In this document: positions 21,661 to 32,035 of the stretch, piece after piece
Layout: each line of letters begins with the position of its first letter
How positions within the stretch are numbered: the first letter of the stretch is position 1
NCBI GenBank assembly: GCA_964036045.1
Contig: OZ038381.1
Coordinates: forward strand, 147,011,596 to 147,075,595
Length of the DNA: 64,000 nucleotides
From: Eutreptiella sp. 'Long Island Sound 2002'
Lineage: Eukaryota; Euglenozoa; Euglenophyceae; Eutreptiales; Eutreptiaceae
Direction of reading: 5' to 3'
Notes under the pieces: generated by a model
Database searches by the model: none
What the model was told of the DNA's origin: nothing
Seen by the model: only the letters and a program-made list of their open reading frames with translations
Program-made: the position numbers and the translations under genes

Positions 21661-22069
21661 CCATTGTGCACATGCACATATTACACACTAGCAAAGAGGA
21701 AATGTCACACACAAAAGAGGGGGGACAACCAGCCGGAGGCTGAAGGTAACCCACAGAATGCCCAATTGGCATAGCAGCCCAAAATAGGAAATGCACTTTC
21801 ATTGTCGGTCCCCCACATGCATTGCACCATATCATGGGTTTGTGGCTCTTCACCGTTGAATGACGAATAAGCTCCTTCGTCAGCTCAAGGGTAGAGAGTC
21901 CCAAACAGCCAAGCAATAGTACATTGCATGTGTATTCATAGGGTATCATGCGTGCCCACGAAACTCATTGTTGCCGATGTCTTCGTGTATGCCCCGGTGC
22001 CATTCGCAGAGCATTCCTTGAAGGACACTGTTGCATACATGAAGGGCAAAAACAAAGGGGGACAAAATT

Positions 22070-22715
22070 CAGAGCGGGGGGCAGAATCAGAAGTGGCCCA
22101 CAAGTGGGCAACGTGGCTACATCACCCCTGCCGCCTAGGGGGTCCCCACCGCTTCATAGCAGGGGGCAGAATCAGAAGTGGCCCACAAGTGGGCAAGGTG
22201 GCTACATCACCCCTGCCGCCTAGGGGGTCCCCTCCACTTCAGAGCGGGGGGCAGAATCAGAAGTGGCCACAAGTGGGAAAGGTGGCTACATCACCCCTCC
22301 CGCCTAGGGGGTCCCCACCGCTTCAGAGCGCGGGGCAGAATCAGAAGTGGCCCACAAGTGGGCAAGGTGGCTACATCACCCCTGCCGCCTAGGGGGTCCC
22401 CACAGCTTCAGAGCGGGGGGCAGAATCACAAGTGGCCCACAAGTGGGCAAGGTGGCTACGTCACCCCTGCCGCCTTGGGGGTCCCCACCGCTTCAGAGCG
22501 GGGGGCAGAATCAGAAGTAGCCCACAAGTGGGCAAGGTGGCTACATCACCCCTGCCGCCTAGGGGGTCCCCACCGCTTCAGAGCGGGGGGCAGAATTAGA
22601 AGTGGCCCACAACTGGGCAAGGTGGCTACATCACCCCTGCCGCCTCGGGGGTCCCCTCCGCTTCAGAGCGGGGGACAAAAACAGAAGTGGCCCAGAGGTG
22701 GGCACATTGCCTATA
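22070..22715. repeat. 85-bp minisatellite, eight copies
   Basis: Units starting GCAGAATCAGAAGTGGCCCA recur at 22081, 22166, 22251, 22335, 22420, 22505, 22590 and about 22674. They are almost identical. The long plus-strand open frames here result from the repeat not containing stops and are not called as genes. Confidence 0.9.
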
Positions 22716-22759
22716 GGCAAGCATTTTCAATAAAATTGGTAATTCTTCCTTTGTGGTAA

Positions 22760-23095
22760 GGTCGTTTAATTTTTGATTTTTTGTGGTAAACGCGTGTAGG
22801 AAAAAATCGTCACATCGTGTAATTTTTTTTTTGCGGTAAGTCGTGTAAGTTTTTTGCCGCTGTAAATGCGTGTAACAAAAAAACCGTCACGTCGTGTAAT
22901 TTTGTTTTTACTGTAAGTCGTGTAGTTTTTTTTTCGCTGTAAACGCGTGTAACAAAAAAACCGTCACGTCGTGTCATTTATTTTTTACTGCAAGTCGTGT
23001 AAGCCGGCTTACACGACTTAGAGCAAAAAAAAATACACGACCAAACGGTTTTTTTGTTACGCGCATTTACAGCAAAAAAAAAATTACACGAATCA
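22760..23095. repeat. Right subterminal repeats of the Mutator-like element
   Basis: Iterations of GTCGTGTAATTTTTTTTTGC, GTAAATGCGTGTAACAAAAA and AACCGTCACGTCGTGT. The orientation flips at the dyad GTGTAAGCCGGCTTACAC (about 22997-23014), and the last ~80 bp are the inverse of the left end. Confidence 0.75.
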
Positions 23096-23339
23096 CAGCA
23101 TACACTTCTCGGTGAGGCCCGCGGGTGGCACTGCTAAACCCTGCGGCAGGAGGGTGCTGGCGGCTGAGCCCAAAAATTGTTCCGGCGGCGGCCGGTAGGT
23201 TGTTCCGATGACGTTCTGGCGGCATTCCATTGGCCTCTAAAACGTTGCTAGCACGTTGCCGGAACAACACAATTGAATAGCACGTTTTGCGCGCACAATG
23301 TGCACGGCACGCACATGGCATGACAATTGGCAACTTAGG

Positions 23340-23530
23340 GGCTTGCATATCCCCTTAGGGTATAAAAATGGCGACGTGGGGCCAATGTTGGGGACTTGGC
23401 TATCTCCTCAAGGCACAAAAATAGCGGGGTCAGGGCCAACCATGGGGGCTTGGCTCTCCTATCCCCTCAAGGCACAAAAATAGCGAAATAGGGCTAACGT
23501 TGCGCGCCTGGCTATCCCCCCAAGGCATAA
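23340..23530. repeat. ~65-bp tandem repeat, three to four copies
   Basis: Units with GGCTATCTCCTCAAGGCACA and AAAATAGCG alternate. Fewer copies exist at the mirrored position in the left arm (10905-11040). Confidence 0.65.
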
Positions 23531-24268
23531 ACGACCCCCCGCCGCTGTGCGCAACCGCCTGGCCCTTTTATGCGCTTGGGGCAAACGACAAGTGTCTGCA
23601 ATAAGAAGAACGCCCACTGGGTACGATCGGGTAGTCCGGACTACATGTTTCCCTCGTAAAATGCGGCCATCGGCGTCCCAAAAGGCCACATTGTATAGTG
23701 ACCCAAGTTGTGAGGCGGGTGAAATCCCAATGATGCGACAACCATGGCGAGTTGCCACCTAGCCAAACATCAAGCGGGTGCTCAGGGGGGGTGTAGGCTA
23801 GGTGTTTGGTGCCCACAACGAGCTTGATTTCCTGAAAAAACAAAGGCAAATCGTTGGAAGCAAATTGTTATAATGGGCGTCCAAAAACAGATGGGTTGAA
23901 CACGACTAGAACACCGCAAGAAGAATTATGTTGACTACCACTAGAAAGATGGTGGCTGCAACGAAACGCACCTTGATTCTGGCTTCCCAAAGGGTTGCCA
24001 AGGTGGCAATTTGTTTGTGCCCGGAGATGGCAAGGTTGATGACCTACACGCAAGCAGGGATGCATCCCAAGAGGCCCATGTTGACGATGCACACGCTGGG
24101 TTGGGAGCACTCCTCCGTAGCGCATGGATAGCCAACCCCCCTGACAATGAATGTCAAGGGGAAGGACTGATCAATCACATGGCACGATGTAGGTTGGCTC
24201 GCAACGTAGCAAAGCCACGATACCCACGGCCAGATGATGCCTTTGGCCCTCGGGTCGGATGTGCTCAC
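23459..24268 (-). pseudogene. Transposase-like relic, right-arm mirror of copy 1
   Basis: Minus-strand frames include IDQSFPLTFIVRGVGYPC and IIGISPASQLGSLYNVAFWD, then ADGRILRGKHVVRTTRSYPV and GVLLIADT. The last stretch is intact here, whereas the left arm has a stop after ANGRV. The two arms therefore decayed separately after duplication. Confidence 0.4.
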
Positions 24269-24762
24269 CGGGGGCTGAGACTGACTGGGGCTAATAGGTC
24301 TTGGAACCGCTGCAGCAAAGCCCTCTCTTGGCGAGTAATTGGGTCAGCCAACAACAACCCAATGAGCACCGTGTACTTCAACCCCTGAAGGGTGTACACC
24401 TCGGAAAACATACGCAATGCTGGTTTGGGTGCAAGTAGATTTGGGATCAATACATAACACTCATCTAGGGGGAGGACGGCAAAGGCCTACTAAGTGATTA
24501 GCTCCTGGTGCACCTCTCAAACACAAGAAAGTTGGGCCAAAATGGGTGCCGAGCGTGTGGGGAGGCAACTGCCCATTCGAACAAGAGCCCCCAAATGAGG
24601 ACCCCATTATGAAGGCTTAGAGCACCCTCCCAATGGACAAGGTGGGTAATCAGTTGCCCGACCAAGTCGATTTAGCACACATGGTGATCTAAGAAAAATG
24701 AACACGAATGACCACATTTCAAAATGCATAACCCTAGTGGAAGGTATCTTTGGACGTACGCT

Positions 24763-24937
24763 CAGTGTACGCATTCCAATTTTTAGTCACCCATCTTCAG
24801 CAGTGCTGTTATTTCTTGTTCGGAGCAATGATTCTATGTCTTTTGAAGGGTGACACTCGACATTTCCCGTTACATTAGTATTTTCTTCTTGTGCGAAGTG
24901 CTTCATTTTACTGTTATTCCTTTACTACACCAATGAT
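24763..24937. repeat. Partner of the flipped segment at 8372-8546
   Basis: CTCAGTGTACGCATTCC to ACACCAATGATG, same orientation as in the left arm. The left flank (TTTGGACGTACG) and right flank (GCTGTAATGCCACACAAC) are both in the inverted orientation expected of the arm. Confidence 0.75.
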
Positions 24938-25191
24938 GGCTGTAATGCCACACAACATGCTGCGAAGGCCCAAATGACAACCACAAGCCTTTGACACATC
25001 CGCACACCGACAAAGGGACGAACACGAAAAACAATGCAACGTATGCATCAGTCACAAACGGACGATATACAAATGCTGCAATTACCCCCTACCCCCACAG
25101 AAAATAGAGGTTGGATGGTTGTCTAATCTTGGACCACATGCTATGGGCAAAGTGCAATGGACAAAATGCAACGAATTGAATAGTACAACAC

Positions 25192-25653
25192 ATGCAAACA
25201 CTCATAAAATGTAGTTGTGCGGGTGGTTGGGCACAGAAGCAATCTTCGGCGCTAGGGCATTGTGCCGCAAAGGTCCGGATGCATACAACAAGTCCACGGT
25301 GCAAAAATAGCACACGGAAATCCCCCGGGGAGCAGATAGAGAGTGGCGGGTGCGGCAAATGCTGGATTACGGTACACAAGGTGCGCCTTGGGGTGGACTA
25401 CTTCCTCCACAAATGAACGGCACCAGTTGAGATTGAAGAAATGATGCTTTTAGGTTGTGACGAACCAATGTGGGCACGCATGTATTCTTTGGGTGACAAG
25501 AAGCGCCGCAAAAGAACTCTTCCAGCTTCCCACATTGGTCACATGGTTTCTGATGGCGACACGATTGTTGTTTGTGATACATGGAAACCTTTTGGTGTCG
25601 TGGGACAACCCCCCCATCCGGCAGCACACATTGACGAGAGGGTTTGGGCATGA
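25192..25653 (+). pseudogene. Decayed unknown protein, right-arm copy
   Basis: Plus-strand mirror of 7640-8190: CGKCWITVHKVRLGVDYFLHK, a stop, then VEIEEMMLLGCDEPMWARMY, SLGDKKRRKRTLPASHIGHM and VSDGDTIVVCDTWKPFG. The shared stop predates the duplication. Other plus-strand pieces follow (25699-25887, 26095-26379), so a longer broken gene may run rightwards. Confidence 0.35.
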
Positions 25654-26094
25654 GAGGCTGTTTTAGCCGAACATACGTGAAAGTACGATTGTGCCCCTGT
25701 GGAGTGCTTGGCGATTGGTGCATTTTTGTCTTCACAAAAATGCATCAAAAATCGCGGTCCAAAACAGGCCGAACAATGGCTTTCCAGGCACCAGTCGCAA
25801 GAAAACAGAGGACCCGAGGGGAGTTTGAAAAGGGGGACTCCTTCGGCCTGCCCTAAGCCTTCATGGCATTATGCACCTCTTAGCTAGGAAGCCCTCGAAG
25901 GATCCTAAGCCCCCGCGCCTTTTACCCAGCGTAGGGCTTTGTTTGCCTACACAATGTTGGTGTGGCACAAAGTTGGGTCTCCACTCCCAAGGTGCAAAAA
26001 AAAAAAAGAAAAACCAACCGGGCTTCTGGGATACAAAGCCTGTCGAGGAACTTACCCCTAAGCTGAGTGAAGAAACGCTACAGTCCTGACGTCC

Positions 26095-26379
26095 ATGAAA
26101 GGAGTAAAGCAAAACCGCAAGACTGCATTCCGGCGGTGTCCTGCACTTAGATTCACGTTTTCTGTGTGGTCTCCCATTTCATCTGAAGGTGGAATCGTTG
26201 GCAACAACCCAATCCGGATTCACCTGCAAAGGTTCGCCATCTGCAAAAGCCAATCCAAAATCAACGGTTTGCTCACACGGCTGATTGTAAAAAAGCTAGC
26301 ACAAGTTACAGACAATTGTACAAATCGATTTCAGAATTTTGCCAAATTGCCCAAATGTGTACTTTGCATTCGGCTGTAA
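26095..26379 (+). pseudogene. Conserved ORF remnant in right arm
   Basis: Mirror of 7050-7343: KGVKQNRKTAFRRCPALRF and GGIVGNNPIRIHLQRFA. It ends where the inverted repeat ends. Confidence 0.35.
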
Positions 26380-26707
26380 TATCCTCCGATTGAGAGGCCG
26401 GAACCACCAGCTCGGCGCATACCTAGCATACCATCCACCCACCGATGTCTTTATCAAGGGGATGGAAGCCGCATTGACACGACAGGCAACAAATGGTCCC
26501 GAACACACTCCCATCGGTTTCCTTCAATCTCATTTCAACGATGACCAACGGCTGCATAAGACCAACCGTGTTGTACCGCGCGACTCTTTGAAAAGTTTTG
26601 TGCTGGTGTGGCTTGCATGGCTGCCTAGCAATGATGACGACTTGTTGAGTTGGGGGAGGTGGGTTGTGGACACCGAGTGCATGACGTTCGACTCAAACGA
26701 CGAGTAG
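26339..26707 (+). pseudogene. Unrecognised ORF fragment just outside the inverted repeat
   Basis: A plus-strand frame of 122 codons beginning inside the arm and running on: RNHQLGAYLAYHPPTDVFIK, MEAALTRQATNGPEHTPIGF and SFVLVWLAWLPSNDDDLLSW. The composition is protein-like. No family is recognised and no intact start is evident; it may be an exon of the broken gene that runs rightwards. Confidence 0.35.
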
Positions 26708-27189
26708 GCCGCGCAAGAGGAGTCTGAGCCGTAAAAAAGAAAAGAACTGCTATCAATGTGCCTGGTTGCCACAAAAAAAAAGAAGGATGGGCCCCGAAGG
26801 TGAAAGATATAACCGCACAACTTTGTGCGGTACCTAAACGACCCCGTGAACGCCACCGCTTGTGTTTGCCGAGACTTTTGGCAAAATGAATGAGGAGATG
26901 GCCACACTTATGGTAAAAGCAACCGGACAAGAAAGCCTTGGGGTGCGGGTCAACCTAGAAGACACGCACAACATCCTTTCGTGACACTAGCGCCCCCTTT
27001 GTTATGCAATGCGGAGAACATAAGGCATAAGTTGATTGAGGTGCCACCGAATGCACAATTAGCGACGAATATTTGTGGCGGGACATTAGCACAAACATAA
27101 TAAAAAATAGGCCCCCGGGTCAAAACTATGCATTGAAAATGGCGAAATGGATCAACGAACTGCTTTCTTGAAAAATCATTTTGAAAGGG

Positions 27190-27930
27190 CTCTTCAGACA
27201 ACCTTCGCACAAGCACTTTACAAAGTCAGCCGGTATGACCATACACGAGCAGGTGGATTGCATGCACATCAAGCCTACGTCCACCTTGCCTTACTACTCC
27301 ACCACAAAAGAGCACTGCATGAAATGCGCTTCTGTGATGGCCGGCCGCAGCCCTTCAACGACGCAAGTGAAGATGAATCCAAAGAAACTGTAAACAACCA
27401 ATGACATCGATGTGGCGACACCTGGGACGACACGCACGAAACACCGGCCGCTGTCATTCGAGGCATTGCTCAAGAAGGCGACTCCCAAAAGGCAAGCAAA
27501 GGGCAAGCGCGAGTTCACACGTCACGCAAGAACGTGACACATAGTCAAAAGGAAAGCAAAAGGTAACGATGACTTCACGCGGCCGGGCTGCATCTACGAA
27601 TGTGACAATCAAGATTGCATTCCACGGTTTCGGCCTCTGGTTGACTTTGGCCATGAGATGGAGTCAAAATGCGGCTCACAAGATGACTTTGATGGTGATT
27701 TTCCATGGATGCACTTGATTGAAAGAAGCTAGCCCGATGATTTGCCTTGGCAACAAAAAACTCCTCCCTAGAACCGCCGTCCCAAGAAAAGGGCACAAGG
27801 AAGCCACCATCCTGACGGCGACATGGGCGAAAAGCCAAGAAGAGAAGTAAAAAGCTGTGTTTTTGGTGTCACCAATGTTCACCACTCCCCTCTCTATGGA
27901 CAGACCCAATGAGCATGGCCATTGACAAGT
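27190..27930 (+). pseudogene. Unrecognised protein-like stretch with stops
   Basis: The plus-strand frame gives MTIHEQVDCMHIKPTSTLPY, HCMKCASVMAG, then after a stop RPLSFEALLKKATPKRQAK and later CIYECDNQDCIPRFRPLVDF and GHEMESKCGSQDDFDGDFPW. Single stops separate the pieces. Acidic and basic blocks and two Cys pairs are visible. Function unknown; probably the decayed 3' part of the fragments before it. Confidence 0.3.
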
Positions 27931-28175
27931 TCAAAAGACTCGTCCATCTGTGAAGTCATCGTGTACACTTCACTTTCACCTAGTGACTAAGCACATGGCT
28001 CTGTGGGCAAGAGTGATACTTGCTGCTGTGATCATGTGCGCAATCACCTTTGTTATGTACTACATTTATACATAGTATAGCATACTAGGCGTGCACATGG
28101 GGGCCATGAGCCAATCTACAACTTCCTTTGATCTGCCTACGGGTGGGTAGGCTTTCAACGGCGGCGGGGGGGGGG

Positions 28176-28494
28176 GGGGGTCAACAGAGCCCCCTCCCCA
28201 ACAAAGGGTCAATTGACGCCCTCGCGCAAATCCTACCAAAACTCACCCGGGGCCCCGGAGGTGGCCCGGATCCGAAATGCGGCAAAAAAGAAATGGTACT
28301 TTTGGAATTAGCGCGAGGGGGTTTCGAAAAGTCATCAATTGTCATATATTTGGTGGTGGAGGGGGGGGGGGGTGGACCATTTTCAATGGTCAAAAAAATT
28401 GTCGGTGCCAAACTTCATAATCAACGATTAATGGCCTTGTCCAATGAGCCCTTTTCCCACCTCCCCCCTTTTTTTGGGGGCTCTGTTGACCCCC
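28176..28494. mobile_element. MITE-like element with 19-bp terminal inverted repeats
   Basis: GGGGGTCAACAGAGCCCCC at 28176-28194 is the exact reverse complement of 28476-28494. The 319-bp interior has no coding capacity and contains a second G run (about 28360-28371). G/C runs outside the ends hide any target duplication. This is the structure of a non-autonomous DNA transposon. Confidence 0.75.
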
Positions 28495-29039
28495 ACCTCC
28501 CTAGTTGAAAACCCACCAGCCCTAGCTCTGTTTTCTATTGTCCATGGAGGTTTGTGCACCCTTAGTCCTTGGGAACTGGGAAGCAATGCTCCCGCCCAAG
28601 GCATGCTCCTCAATGTGTTCTTTGAGCTTTTGTTTCCTCGGACGAAGAGCCTCGTACAGACTTGTTTGCGGTCCAGTGTGTGGTACAGTCATATCCGTGC
28701 TGACCTTGGAGGCCAGGCAAATGGAATGCGGTAAGGGGAAGGGGCTTCTGAACAAGCAGTGCGGCCCCAGAAACTAAATGTGTCCTTGGACTCTCTGCCA
28801 CAAGATACAATGAGTTCTTGTCCTCTATTTGCATGCCCTTTGTGCATGATTCTCCAAATATTTGTTTCAAAAAATTCAATGTCAAAGACTCATTTTGAAA
28901 GCAATAGTTCGATTTCAAAATCAACTCTGTTCCTAACATCATTGTAAAATGTCAATAAGGTTGAAAAGCCGAGGTAGGGCAAGTGAGAATGTGCAAACAA
29001 GATGAAAGGGTTGTTTGTGACAAGGTTGTTGGTGAAAAA
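28495..29039. other. Non-coding spacer
   Basis: I see no gene, repeat or other structure in this stretch, which ends at the outer transposon. Confidence 0.5.
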
Positions 29040-29068
29040 TGCCACTTAGGCTGCTGAGAGCGCCCACC
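29040..29068. repeat. Left end of outer transposon: TSD TGCCA plus TIR
   Basis: TGCCA at 29040-29044 directly precedes CTTAGGCTGCTGAGA. The matching right end is at 45042-45070. Confidence 0.8.
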
Positions 29069-29564
29069 GCCGGATGTTCACGATGGACGCCAGAAGGGCT
29101 GTTGCCCAAACGGGAGAGCTGTGCTGTTGAACGGCAAAAGCTGTACTGTTTTCGGAAGTGCTAAACCCAGAAAAGTAAAACAGTTGCAAACAAGTATCAA
29201 AATTATGGAAAACACAACCACTGTGCAACCCTGGAAGCAGTACAAGTACCAGCGAAATCATGCATCATTTTGGCTATTTCTAATGAGACGCACCAGTTTT
29301 GTTTGTTTTAAACTATAGAAAGCAAATCCACCGGCGAAAAGATTTTGCTTCCAAAAGTGCAATGACACAAGGGAGTGCAGAATGCGAATACAAGGAATGC
29401 GTGGCAGGGACAGGTGTGATACACAGGGCAAAGAGACACAAAGCAACACAGCAGCGGACGATACCGTGAAAGTGTAGCAACCACTACCTTTCGTGGTCTT
29501 GAGTATGGATACTAACCGTCAGACAGCGGTAATATTACATGGTTAAATCAGCAGAATGGCAAAT

Positions 29565-29659
29565 CCCAGCGCATTTGCGCTGAAAAAATCTGAAACGGCT
29601 AATATGATACCCGAAAACTGCTATTTGGTAAAATCTCAGCGCAAATGCGCTGAGTTTTT
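29565..29659. repeat. Two CTCAGCGC-type palindromes, left side of outer element
   Basis: CCCAGCGCATTTGCGCTGA at 29565-29583 and CTCAGCGCAAATGCGCTGAG at about 29635-29654. Both lie between the left end of the outer element and the 3' end of gene G1. Confidence 0.8.
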
Positions 29660-30014
29660 TGGAATCAGCAAAACGCGGTCTGAGAACCTGTCTCTAGACG
29701 CCCGGTACATGGCGTGCAAAAGTATCCCACGAGGGACATGCACCAGTAAAAGTACTGTGGCTGGTCCGACAAACACGGACGACATAAAATGCAACCCAAC
29801 TCTTGGCAGCCTCTGGTCTGCTCCACCATGTGTCACACGTTGGCATGCATGCACCATGCTTGCATGGAAAAGAACTCTAACACGAAGTGTCGGACATTAG
29901 AAGGGATGTACAAAGAGCGTGGTTACTGTGTACAGCAACTCACGCAACATCGATGATGCACAACCGCGACAGCGGTAAAAAATATACAGCAGAAAACATT
30001 TTGAGTACCCGTGC

Positions 30015-30880
30015 CTACTTCTTCTTGCCTTTCTTCAACGCGCTGCCTCTGAAGGCGGCCGCACTGAAGGCCTCCATGGGCGACCGCTTCTTTGCGTTGG
30101 TCCCGGCTTCCAGCGCAGCAACGTCTGTCTTTGCCTTCGCTTCTTTTTCTGCTTCCGCCTTCTCCTTGTTTTTCGCTTCCCTCTCCTCCTTGTCCTGCTT
30201 CTTCTTCGCCTCTGTCTCGGCCTTTTCCGTCTCCTTCTTCTTGCGCTCCTTCTCTTTCTCCTCCGCCTTCTTCTTTTTCATCTCCTCTTTTTCCTCCTTC
30301 TTCGACATCTCGCGTCGTTGCTTGGGTGGCTCCGCACTGGTAGCCGTGGGGCCTTGGGGCCTTCACCTTCAGGGGCCTCATCGTCCGTGTCGTCGTTCAG
30401 TTCGGCTTCCTCTGCGGCATCAACATCTACAACGTAGTCGGTGGGGAATGCATCGTTGATGTTAATCAAGATGTTGCGCCACATCATCGGAGGCCTCGTG
30501 TCTTCCGTTCGCAATTGCGCCTGCAGATTTGAGCAGCTCTCGGACAGGTCGACCTTGGTGCGCGCATCGCCGATCACACCCCAGCACCAACTCAATCCAA
30601 CCGGCATCTGGCAAAAGATGGCGGCCAGGCTTCGGCAGTCCTCCGACACCCAGTTAACCCAGCGCATCGCCTTCTCCTGCGGCTCATCGTCCCCGGGGTT
30701 GCTCATGAGCGTAAACACGTAACCCGCAGCCTCCAGCGGCAGCCCGTCGTTACCAGCGCCTGGGTGGCAGATGAATCTCGGTACGTACGCATGAGTGGTG
30801 AAGTGTACTCTTCTACTTGGCACGCGCTTCTTTACAAACACACAGTATTGCAGGGGGTTGCGATGGTACAGGGATTCGCA
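30015..30880 (-). CDS. Gene G1 of outer transposon, 3' part
   Basis: Continuation of 41141-39061 after the nested element. Removing the nested element and one 5-bp duplicate joins the two sides in the same frame (NGC-NT before, CESLYHRNP after), and the frame stays open for a further ~180 codons: VPRFICHPGAGNDGLPLEAA, MRWVNWVSEDC, then an acidic stretch. One extra base near 30350 (in GGCCCCAAGGCCCC) moves the frame into a Lys/Glu/Ala-rich C-terminus (SKKEEKEEMKKKKAEEKEKE) that ends KKRSPMEAFSAAAFRGSALK plus a basic tail. The C-terminus aligns with that of G2 (KKTGVGLAAFSMNLSAA). In G2 an intron lies where the frame change occurs here, but no splice restores the frame in this copy. Interrupted and probably inactive. 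Confidence 0.65.
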
Positions 30881-30904
30881 CGTATCTTAGACGGCCTAAA
30901 ACGT
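30881..30904. repeat. Left end of nested transposon: TSD CGTAT plus TIR
   Basis: CGTAT at 30881-30885 followed by CTTAGACGGCCTAAAACG. The opposite end is at 39042-39065. Confidence 0.8.
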
Positions 30905-32035
30905 ATTTGACCCCGAAAACCACAACCCCACTTCTTCTGAAAAAGGGTGTCCGAAAAAACGTTCAAATAACATGTATTTTTTCCCTCAAAAATATCAACC
31001 AAAAATGGAGAAACAAAACATGCTTTCACAGGCAACTAAGTCATATTTGCAGGCGCGATAAATTGAAACCCTGTACACAAAAAATCGTTGAAAAGGGGTG
31101 TTTTGTTGCAAAAACAGGAAACACCGCACATATACATGGTTTTCAAGACCAAACGCCATCAGTCCGAGATGCAGGTAAGAAATTTCGTCTTCATTCACCG
31201 TGATTCATCGTGACGAGAGGATACAGAAAAGGATATGCAGGTGGGTACATCCACTAATAGTAAATTTATAAAACAATTATTTCCAAGCGAAATTTCGAAT
31301 GGAAATTTGAAACCAGGACTATATTGGTGGATGATGGATAACAGAGCAGGGAATTACCTATTTCAAACGTGTAACGATTCAGACAGCCAATTGAACGTCG
31401 CAGGTCGATGGTGTGTATAGATACCTTAAGTGATAGTGAGAAATAAAAAACACTTTTATCGTGAGACTGAAAGGCACGCGTTATTCTAATTGAAGGGAAT
31501 GTTTCACAATCTCATTCGCATACAGACATCATAAATTCCATTCGAAATTTCGCTTGGAAATTGCATATGACGATTTCTTCCCGAGTTTATTAGCTACTGT
31601 GACTGTACTTCACTAACGACCGATACAGAAATCAATTTGTGAATTAGGTACCATGTCTGTTCACCTGTGCAAGATAATATGCAATAGATGGGAGCAAATC
31701 AGTGAACACAGGAAAACGCAAAGAGCAGCAATTACTGTATGACATCTGCACGTTCAATTTGTGTGCGACACCAGAGCGCGTACGTGGGTAGGACATCGTA
31801 CGCACGCAAATGAATGTGAGGACATCATGAATTGTAATTGATAATATCAAAGGTGATACGTTAAGAAATGGAGAATTGAAGAATGCATTATACACAAGGA
31901 AAGCAAAAACACGACCAGACTCGGCAAATGTGAGTTACAATGCTGCTATGCTACACTGAGAGTTGTCGGTGCTTTCCAGTATCCTCGAAGGAAACGGAGC
32001 ATAAATTGAAAGTCCGTTAAACAGAGAATACAGAT

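Larger units (their letters stand above)
14694..23257 (-). mobile_element. Mutator-like element insertion (~8.6 kb)
   Basis: The right arm of the inverted repeat is interrupted here; the left arm at about 11100-11130 shows the uninterrupted sequence. GCCAGAACAA (14684-14693) before and GCCGGAACAA (23258-23267) after could be a 10-bp target duplication with one mismatch, within the 9-11 bp usual for Mutator elements. Iterated ACACGACTTACxGC words lie near both ends in opposite orientations and probably form long terminal inverted repeats, though they do not reach the inferred borders. Cargo on the minus strand, in order: N-terminal half, transposase, SWIM finger, Cys/His-rich region and C48 protease. 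Extra sequence outside the subterminal repeats may be a further nested insertion. Confidence 0.6.
23258..26380. repeat. Right arm of the giant inverted repeat, outer part
   Basis: Reverse-complement match to 6962-11100 with an internal ~1.1-kb deletion. Matching blocks include GGGGCTTGCATATCCCCTTA at 23338 with its partner at about 11035, and 26095-26353 with 6962-7262. Confidence 0.85.

Noticed and set aside
22178-22759. A 193-codon plus-strand frame
   Set aside because: It is only the translation of the 85-bp minisatellite in rotating frames.
30300-30390. An intron explaining the frame change near the G1 3' end
   Set aside because: The paralogue has an intron there, but no GT-AG pair here gives the right phase; a one-base indel fits better.
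30092-30459. Plus-strand Ser/Phe-rich frames opposite gene G1 (and likewise near 32253-32576)
   Set aside because: They are antisense reflections of Lys/Glu-rich coding sequence (CTT/CTC runs); the minus frame has splice sites and a paralogue.
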